Source: CAVWCQ01 sp963753545
GTDB lineage: Bacteria > Chloroflexota > Anaerolineae > Aggregatilineales > Aggregatilineaceae
Assembly: GCA_963753545.1 (NCBI GenBank)
Contig: CAVWCQ010000008.1
Span: 3,038,001 to 3,102,000 of the forward strand
DNA: 64,000 nucleotides
Direction of reading: 5' to 3'
A program made the translations under genes and the position numbers. The first letter of the stretch is position 1. The number at the start of each line of letters is the position of its first letter. Under the pieces are notes generated by a model that saw nothing but the letters and a program-made list of their open reading frames with translations, had not been told where the DNA came from and made no database searches. This document shows positions 56,377-64,000 of this stretch, in pieces.

Positions 56377-56414
56377 TTATCGCAGATGTCAATTCAATAA
56401 GGAAAGATGCCCAA

Positions 56415-57419
56415 ATGAAAGCGATTGTATACACCCAATACGGACCACCGGATGTTCTTCAACTCCAAGAGGTGACAAAACCCTCACCCAAGGACAATGA
56501 AGTCCTGATCAGAGTCTGTGCGACTACAGTGACACCATCGGACAGCTTGATGCGCAGCGGTGAATCAGTTATTGGAAAAATCATTCTGGGTTCAGAAAAC
56601 CAAGAGAAAAATTTAGAATACTGGGGACTGAGCTGGCCGGAGAAATTGAAGCCGTAGGCAAGAATGTCAAGCGATTCAAAGAAGGTGACCAGGTTTATGG
56701 ATTTCGCGGTTTTGGAACTGGTGTTTATGCCGAATACAAATGTATGCCTGAAAAAGGGTCGCTGGCCCTCAAACCGGCCAATCTGACCTATGAAGAAGCC
56801 GCCGCCTGTGTAGATGGGGCAACAACTGCCTTGTTTTTCCTGAGAGATAAGGGAAATATTCAGAGTGGACAAAAAGTTCTGATTATTGGCGCTTCTGGAT
56901 GTATAGGTACGTTTGCGGTGCAGCTTGCCCGGTACTTTGGGGCAGAAGTCACCGGGGTATGCAGTACCGCGAATTTAGAATTGGTGAAATCTCTGGGAGC
57001 CGATAAGGTCATTGACTACACTCAAGAGGATTTCACCCAAAACGGTGAGACCTATGACATCATTTTTGACGTAGTGAGGCAAGAGTTCGTTTTCACGTTG
57101 TAAAAGCTCGCTCAAGAAAAACGGACGCTATCTTGTGACGACGGGTAATATGCTGGCAAACTACGTTCTAACGCTATGGACTTCAAGAGCAGGCAGCAAA
57201 AAATTTGTGTTTGGGCTGTCAATCGAAAAGACTGAAGCTCTGATTTTCCTCAAAGAGCTGATTGAGGCGGGAAAGATAAGCCCAGTCATCGATAGATGCT
57301 ATCCGTTGGAACGAATCGCCGAGGCTCACCGCTATGTCGATACGGGACATAAAAAGGGGAACGTCGCCATAACGATTGCGCATCACTCTAGTAGGGGAAC
57401 TGATGAAAGTATTTCCTAA
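56415..57419 (+). CDS. NAD(P)-dependent quinone oxidoreductase/zinc-type alcohol dehydrogenase (frameshifted)
   Basis: Medium-chain reductase-like enzyme of about 330 residues. The start MKAIVYTQYGPPDVLQLQEV is intact. Frame breaks near 56620 and 57085 join EAVGKNVKRFKEGDQVYGF, then VLIIGASGCIGTFAVQLARY with the NAD(P)-binding GxxGxxG, and later GRYLVTTGNMLANYV. No clear catalytic zinc Cys is seen, so it resembles the zinc-independent quinone oxidoreductases. It is the last gene of the LuxR-linked group. A truncated relative of its 5' end occurs at 51991. Confidence 0.85.
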
Positions 57420-57443
57420 AGTGTATATTGCATTGTAGGGCGT

Positions 57444-57757
57444 GTTACGCTCCCACTAACAAACGTTTCAAAAAAATTAGTTGATCACTTCGCCGCCGTG
57501 AGCGATCTGCTACCCCCCCTTTTTCGGTTTCATGACAAACTGTTTCCTAACCGCATCCCTACTACCATTTTTGGCCACTTTTTCAGGATGGGTATTACAT
57601 TGGGCGTGGCTTGCCGCGCCCTTAATCGTTGGTTCAAACAGCCAGGATGCTGACAAACCTATTCGTAGCATACACCCAATGTACCCTCTAAAATACTCCT
57701 TTAAAGTTGAACCTTAAGTACTAATTTGAAGATATAGGAGAGAAAAAAGTGCATAAT
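57444..57757. repeat. Dispersed element with TTATGCAC-type end
   Basis: A 314-bp candidate element without a gene. Its right end, read on the minus strand, is ATTATGCACTTTTTTCTC, like the tips of the 326-bp repeats. Its last 50 bases match 6888-6933. The left end GTTACGC is a poorer match. Bounded by eye; inferred relative of the other repeats. Confidence 0.5.
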
Positions 57758-58076
57758 GTGTAGATCGATATTTAAGCCCTTACAACCCTGTGCTTTCTAA
57801 CCAACTCTCATAAAATCTGGCCCCATAGTCCTATTTACGTTTTTCACGAATGGAATATAGTTACAAGATATAATGAATTTTTGAGGAGCCATATAGATGA
57901 AACTTAATTCTAACCAACCGCCATAGAACCCCAACATACTCATCCAATGGTGCCGTTATCCATCTCATTCCTTGAAATTTTCTCGTGGGCTAAGTAAGCA
58001 TTGCCAATCTGCGTGCATGATTGACCGATCAGCCCTTTCTCAACACTCACACTACCGTAAGATAAGGATCTGAATT
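57758..58076. other. Gene-free stretch before the secreted protein gene
   Basis: 319 bp without a credible gene, hairpin or repeat; it should hold the promoter of the large secreted protein, but I see no strong match. Confidence 0.4.
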
Positions 58077-61000
58077 ATGTTAGCAAAACGCAAGCTTTAC
58101 CACTTAGCTACTGTTCTAGGACTGTTCAGCATGCTGCTGGTGATGGTCACAATCCATCCCTCCGCCGTTCATAAGACGGAAGCGGCATCAATCATAGTCC
58201 CCGACAATTACTCAACCATTCAGGCGGCTGTCAATGCCGCTAGTCCTGGGGACACGATCACGGTGAGGAGTGGAACTTACCGTGAAAATATCACGATCAG
58301 CAAAGCAATCACACTCACAGCGGAAAACTACGATTCTCGCGCATCCGGAAAAAAACACCACGATCATTGATGGTGGAAGTATTTCCAGTTCGTACACCAT
58401 CAAAGTTGCGCAGGGCCTGTCTGCTCGCCCCACCATTCGCGGTTTCGTGATTAAGAACGCCGACGATCCCCTGGAAACATACTCAGAATTCGTTCTGGAA
58501 TACAGCTTCCTGACCGCTGGCAATGACCTGATTGATAACTCGGCTGGCGCAGGTGGGATCATCAGAAATAATGTATTCCTGAATGCCGGGGATGATTCAG
58601 TCGACATTGACGACTCTGGGTAAACCATATGTCATCGAAAATAACAGGATGTACAATAGCGGCGACGACGGAATAGAAATCCGTTTCCAGCCAGAAACTG
58701 CGCCGGCGACTCCCATTGAAATTCGAATCTCAAATAATGAGATAGTGGGCAGTGGAGGCGACGGCCTTCAACTCATTGGGTATGGAGCAACCCCCGTTTA
58801 CACCAATCGAAAAATTATTGCTGAGCGAAATTTGTTTGCGCGGAATAGCAAGGCCGGTATCGGCATGTTGGCAAATGCTCTGACGAGCAGATGATTTTTC
58901 TGGAGCCGACGTACCCGAGCCTGTATATACCTACAACAATACGTTTTACAACAACAGTTATGGCCTGTCCGGCGGGGATAACCATGTTGCGTTTAACAAC
59001 TTGATTGTCAAACACAATATTGGCGTTTCAAGGGTACAAGGGGATTCAGGTGAAGATTCTAGTCGTAGCCTACACTCTCTTTTACCAGGATACCCAGAAT
59101 ACTGTCTCTAGCACGCTTGGAGCAGGCAATCTCTATAATATGGACCCGCTATTCGCCTCTTTGCCCAATGCCGGACCTGATGGCGTATGGGACACACTTG
59201 ACGATGCCTATAGCGGGCTGGTTTTGCTGTCCGGCTCACCGGCTATTGATGCAGGAGTCACCCAATACCGGAGCGTGAGCGGTATGCTTGTACCGCCAAC
59301 GCCCATAACGGGTTTCTCGGGACGCGCGCCTGATCTCGGTTGGAAGGAATCGACAGGCACTGCTCCATCTCCGACCAACACGCCAGCACCTGTGGCAAGC
59401 AACACACCAGCACCGGTGGCTAGCAACACGCCAGCACCGGTGGCTAGCAGCACGCCTACACCAAGGCCAACGAGCACCCCAGTGAATGTCGTATCACCCA
59501 CGCCATCACCTGTCTATACGCCTGTAATAAGTCCAACCGGGGTCTATTATGTGGACTGCGCGAGTGGTAACGATACGTTTTCGGGCACATCCGAAGCGCA
59601 GGCCTGGAGAACGCTGACCAAAGCCAGCAGCGCACCTCTTAATGCTGGCAACCAGTTGCTCTTGAAGCGAGGCTGCGTGTGGTCTGATGAGACTTTAACG
59701 ATCTCGCGAAGCGGGCTAGCCGGTCAGGAAATTCTGGTAGGGGCTTATGGCACTGGGAATCTGCCGCAAATCCAGCGTCAAACGACTGGTACATCGGATG
59801 TAAAGATCACAGGATCGTACATCATCATCGAAAATCTTTACGCCAGCGCTCTTCCTCCGAAGGTCGACGCGGGCTGCCAGAATAATCCGGTTGGCAACAT
59901 CGTCGGCTTCTCCTTCGAAGCGGGTTCTCACGATAATATTCTGCGGAATTCTAGCGCTAGCGCCCTCTACGCGGGTGTATTTGTCCGCTCTGGATCGCAC
60001 CACAACCACATCCAGTACAACCAGTTCTTCGACAACATTATGATGTCACCACTGGACGCGGGCGGATCTGGTGATGCCGGTGCGTTCGGAGTGTTGTTGT
60101 GGGGTGATGACAACGAGATCGCTTTCAACCGTATTTCGGGAAGCAATGCCTGTTCCTACGATTATGGACGCGATGGGTCTGCCGTCGAAATTTATGGCGG
60201 GCAGAGGAATATCATCAATCGTAACATCGGGGTAGATGACGATGTGTTTACTGAACTCGGAAACTCGCGCAGCGCGGACAACACCTATGCTTACAACGTG
60301 TTTTCCTCCAACCTTAACGAGTCGATCTTCCTCGTTACACGAGGGACAACCAATAGCTATGGTCCCGTATACGGGACCCACATGTACAACAATACAGTCT
60401 ATTTGACCGGGGCACAGTCTCAAGGTTTTGTGTGCCATGGAGGGTGCAGTAGTTCAATCCTCATCAGCCGGAACAATATTTTCCAGTCGCCCTATAAGGT
60501 CGGCTATGCGGACGCGGCGTTTGACGAGGATTACAACCTCTACTGGGGCGGCGGAACGGTACAGTTCACGACTGGTTCGCACAGCAAACAGGCTAACCCC
60601 CTGTTCGTCAATCCTGGAAGTGGTGACTTCCACCTACAGGCGGGCAGCCCGGCAATAGACGCTGGGGTCGGCGTGAGCTATTCCACCGACGTTGAAGGTA
60701 ATCCGGTGCCTATGGGGTCCGTGCCTGATCTTGGCGCCTATGAGGTTAGGTCTGGCCCTGTCACCAGCACAGCAACACCCATGCCGACGAATACACCAAG
60801 TGTGCTGCCGACCACAGCGCCTTTAGCCACGGCGACCGGTGTTCCCGGAAGTGCAACCACGCTTCAGTTCACCGCTCAAGCGGATGCGCGTGTGGAAGAG
60901 GCCCATCCATCAACCAATTACGGCTCCGCGAGTCAAATCCGCGTCGATGCAGGGACCGATTGGGATGTTGAAAGCGATCTGCAGTTCTCAGTAGCTGGTG

Positions 61001-63651
61001 TTTCGGGAGCGGTTGTAAGCGCCAAGCTGCGTATCTACGCTATTGATCCCACGGTCAACGGCCCGGCGGTTTATGGGACGAGCAGCAGTTGGATCGAAAG
61101 CGGCACTGATGCGATTACCTGGAACACTCGTGCCGCGCGCGCCAGTGGCGTAATAGCCGATCTGGGTGCAGTCAACACCTATACCTGGATGGAGTTCAAT
61201 GTAACTCCTCTGGTAACCGGAAATAATACATACAGCTTCCTCCTCGCAACCGACAATACCGATGGTCTGACGATGGCTTCGCGCGAAACGAATACGCCAC
61301 CCCAATTGGTTGTCGTCTTTGATCCGACCGCCATCCCGCAGCCCACGGCAACCGCGCAGCCGCAGCCTACGGCGACGGTACAGCCGACCAGCGCCCCTCT
61401 AGCGACGGCAACAGCCATTCCATCACGGATCGGCAACGCTCCAGTTTGCCGCTCAAGCAGACGCCCGCGTCACGGAAGCCAGTGCATCGACCAATTACGG
61501 CACGGCAACCTATCTCCGGGTTGATGCCGGGACCGATCCCGATGTGGAAAGTTATCTGCGCTTCTCGGTAGACGGTGGTTCAGGAGCCGTGGTGAGCGCT
61601 AAACTGCGGCTCTATACCACTGACTCGACGGTCAATGGACCCGCCGTTTACGGGACGAGCAGCAGTTGGATCGAAAGCGGCACTGGTGCGATCACCTGGA
61701 ATACTCGTCCCGCGCGCGCCAGTGGCGTACTAGCCGATCTGGGTGCAGTTTCATCGTCTCAGTGGGTGGAACTAAACGTGACTTCGCTGGTGACAGGGAA
61801 TGGCACCTACAGCTTTGTCCTGGCGACGGACAATACCGATGGGCTCAACATAGCTTCGCGCGAAACAGGCACGCCGCCGCAACTGGTTGTTGTCTTTTCA
61901 GACACGACCATTGCTCAGGCGGCTGCGATCATCCCGCAGGCTACCGCGACCAACCTGCCTCAGCCAACGGCAACCGCACAAGCCCCGACTGCCCAGCCTC
62001 CCGCTGCGGGGACTGGCTTGCAGGGCGACTACTACAGCGATAAGGCATTGGGCACGCTCGTCCTGACCCGCGTGGATCCGTCTGTGAACTTCGACTGGGC
62101 CTACGGCTCGCCCGATCCCAAGGTTGCTGTCGATAACTTCAGCATCCGCTGGACCGGACAGGTTGTCCCACTCTACAGCGAAACCTACACCTTCTATACC
62201 CAGTCTGATGATGGCGTCCGCCTGTGGGTCAACGATCAACTGCTGGTTGACAACTGGACCGGACACGCTGTAACGGAAAACAAGGGCCAGATCGCGCTCA
62301 CCGCTGGCCAGCCCGCGAATATCCGGTTGGAATACTACGAAAGTGGGTCGAACGCGGTAATCAAGTTCCTCTGGTCGAGCACCAGCCAGGCCAAGGAAAT
62401 CCTCCCGCAGGGCCAGCTTCTCCAGCCTGTTGTGACGGTAGCGGCCCAGGCTGCGGTTGTTGCCCCCAGCACGACAGTCGAACAAGCGCCTGCTCTCTCT
62501 GTTGACGCGGTCGTCGCCCCGGCGAACTCCACTCAAGTGGAAGCTGCTCCGGCTCTGTCGCAGCCTGTCGCTGCCGCGTCCACCACCGCAACCCAACTGG
62601 TCGAAGCCGAAACGGTCCAGACCACGGGCCTGTGGACGCCCTACGACTCGCAGCTCGCCAGCGGTGGACGCTACGTCTTCAGCAGCGGCGCGGCGAATGA
62701 CGCCCTGACCCTGCCTTTCTTCGGAACGAGTGTCGACGTGGTCTACGTCCAGCACCCGGCGCTCGGCTCCTTCGCTCTCGAAGTCGATGGTACCGTCCTG
62801 CAGACCGTCAACAGCACGGCAGCAGAGGCGACCTTCGGCGTGCGCGCCAGCCTCAGCGGCCTGGCTGCGGCCCCGCATATCCTGCGCATCGTCGCCACCA
62901 GCGGCACGATTGCGATTGACGCGCTCTATGTCGAACCGCAGACGATGCCCGCCGCGCCTGTTCCAGACACGTCTGCCCCCACGGTTGATCCGGCAGCAGT
63001 GATTCAGCCGACCCAGCCTGTTATCGTCGTCCCGCCCACCGATATCCCACTGCCCACCGCGACGCCTCTGCCCGTAACCATCCCCTACACGGATGCGTTC
63101 GAAGGGGGCTTCGGCTGGACACTCAGCGGGTTGTGGCGTTTGGACACGATGGCGGGCTACAGCGGCACGGCGCTCTTTGCCGACGCCACCCAGCGCGGCC
63201 AATCCAGTCGTGCTCGACTTCGGTCCGGCGATCATCCTCGGCACGGCGGCCAACCCCACGCTCCGCTTCTGGCAGAAATCCAGCCTGACCAGCGGCGATC
63301 TGCTCGCCGTGGAAATCAGCCTGGACAACGGCTTGACCTGGATCGTGGCCGACCAGCAGATCGGCGCGGTGGCCGACTGGACCGAACACAGCATCGACCT
63401 GACGCTGTATCGCGGCCAGACGATCCGCCTCCGCTTCCGCATCGATACGACGGGTCTCGTGCCGCAGGGCGCGCTGAGCATCGGCTGCTGGATCGACAAC
63501 CTGAGCATTCAGGATGTCCCGCCCCTGCCGACTGCTACCCCGTTCGTCCCGACGGTGGCTCCCATCGTCCCCACGACGGATCCCTGCCCTGGCGGTTGTT
63601 GCGCCGACGGTTGATCCAGCCCTGGTTCCGACCGCCGTCCCGGCTCAGTAA
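58077..63651 (+). CDS. Very large modular secreted beta-helix protein with DNRLRE/CBM96-like, PA14 and lectin-like domains (frameshifted)
   Basis: About 1,850 residues when rejoined. Signal peptide (MLAKRKLYHLATVLGLFS, hydrophobic, then TEAA). A first right-handed beta-helix begins IIVPDNYSTIQAAVNAASPG (to about 59350); a proline/threonine linker with NTPAPVAS repeats follows; a second beta-helix starts YYVDCASGNDTFSG (59545-60755). Two near-identical DNRLRE-type domains (about 60860-61315 and 61440-61905: QADARVEEAHPSTNYGSAS, SSWIESG) come next, then a PA14 domain (62010-62420, GLQGDYYSD, TQSDDGVRLWVN), a carbohydrate-binding-like module (62590-62945) and a final beta-sandwich. Breaks lie near 58340, 58625, 58880, 59040, 61436, 63190 and 63590. 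Probably extracellular, polysaccharide-binding or -cleaving. Confidence 0.8.
59377..59448 (+). repeat. Three 24-bp tandem repeats encoding NTPAPVAS
   Basis: Three in-frame 24-bp units (59377-59400, 59401-59424, 59425-59448) encode the octapeptide NTPAPVAS, a flexible linker between the two beta-helices. Not a CRISPR: the units are coding and there are no spacers. Confidence 0.85.
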
Positions 63652-63674
63652 GCCAGCCGGATAGGCGACAAATC

Positions 63675-63714
63675 AACCACCCCTGCTAGGGTATTCCAGC
63701 AGGGGTGGTTTTTT
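63675..63714 (+). terminator. Strong rho-independent terminator
   Basis: AACCACCCCTGCT (63675-63687) pairs perfectly with AGCAGGGGTGGTT (63698-63710) with a 10-nt loop, followed by a T-run to 63714. It ends the large secreted-protein transcript. Confidence 0.92.
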
Positions 63715-63726
63715 GTGGAGTTTCTG

Positions 63727-63942
63727 CTAAAAGATGAAACTGGATAATCTCGTGCCAATGATCAGACAGAACAACAAAACGAGCGGGGCGATCGCCCAGT
63801 TCAGTTTTCTTATCCAACGTTCGGCCTTAACTCCACCCATAGCCTTGAGGACTTCCTTTTGGACGAGGAAGGTAAACAGCAGCAGAATAACAGCAGACTG
63901 ATAAATGGCAGAAACGATTTCATAAGCGGTTGAGTGAGACAT
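63727..63942 (-). CDS. Small two-helix membrane protein
   Basis: A 71-residue protein starting at ATG 63942 (MSHSTAYEIV). Two hydrophobic helices (IYQSAVILLLFTFLV and LNWAIAPLVLLFCLII) are separated by a basic loop. Conserved family not recognised. It is convergent with the large secreted-protein gene. Confidence 0.6.
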   Translation of the reverse strand: MSHSTAYEIVSAIYQSAVILLLFTFLVQKEVLKAMGGVKAERWIRKLNWAIAPLVLLFCLIIGTRLSSFIF

Positions 63943-64000
63943 GCCCAGCCCTCCAACTTTTTACCCTTTGGAAGCCCAATACAAACAGGCTCATTCCCAC

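Noticed and set aside
59377..59448. Tandem repeats as a possible CRISPR or regulatory array
   Set aside because: They are 24-bp in-frame units coding NTPAPVAS without spacers, a proline-rich linker.
61898..63508. Long minus-strand open frame (536 codons) opposite the large secreted protein
   Set aside because: It runs antisense to clear PA14 and binding-module sequence, has an arginine/glycine-rich, motif-free translation and no supported start; it is a shadow of biased codon use on the plus strand.
1..64000. tRNA or rRNA genes
   Set aside because: No cloverleaf with GTTCRA-type loop or rRNA-like stretch was noticed on either strand; a tRNAscan run would settle it.

Overview
The window reads as a piece of a heterotrophic, carbohydrate-degrading bacterium, most likely a member of the Chloroflexota (Anaerolineae-like). 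This is inferred from two MalT-like STAND regulators, many LacI/sugar-ABC modules, secreted proteins joined by Asn/Thr-Pro-Ala-Pro linkers, and several small membrane proteins. No rRNA, tRNA, CRISPR array, phage or plasmid gene was seen.

Layout. 1-3630: a 5'-truncated GH3 glycosidase and a GH51 arabinofuranosidase, converging around a 326-bp repeat. 3893-6638: a membrane histidine kinase with two single-domain response regulators. 7176-14294: a LacI regulator and two paralogous YtfQ-like sugar-binding proteins on either side of a lac-type operator, followed by a YtfR-YtfT-YjfF-like transporter. 14453-23403: a divergent galactan locus with GH53 galactanase and MalE/F/G-like transporter on the minus strand, and GH2 beta-galactosidase plus LacI on the plus strand, around a perfect 16-bp operator palindrome. 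Together the first 23 kb looks like a utilisation region for arabinogalactan or arabinan side chains.

23742-30394 is the least familiar part: a membrane-anchored SPFH/band-7-like protein, a long protein with two tandem fold-type-I aminotransferase-like domains (the first apparently without the PLP lysine), and a phosphoenolpyruvate-carboxylase-like protein whose catalytic loops look altered. 30446-35231 (minus) encodes a signalling operon headed by a soluble histidine kinase whose sensor is a LacI-type sugar-binding domain. 35560-46728 holds an esterase-like hydrolase, a DinB protein, a STAND-TPR-SARP regulator, two small proteins (one resembling the NHLP/Os1348 leader clan), a receiver protein, a VOC protein, deoC plus a PfkB sugar kinase, a CBS-CBS-ACT protein and a CDF metal transporter. 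46966-51885 is a tight isomerase-aldolase-FGGY kinase-LacI operon for an unassigned sugar. 52042-57419 has a LuxR/MalT regulator, small membrane proteins and a frameshifted quinone oxidoreductase. 58077-63651 is a very large modular secreted beta-helix protein ending at a strong terminator.

Sequence quality varies along the window. Long stretches (2137-14294, 26000-37700, 46966-56600) are clean, while 14453-20800, 24754-26000, 37893-41900 and 56600-63600 contain many single-base frameshifts, several at homopolymers, inside otherwise well-conserved genes. I annotate these as whole genes and state where the frame breaks. All homology calls are by eye from motifs.
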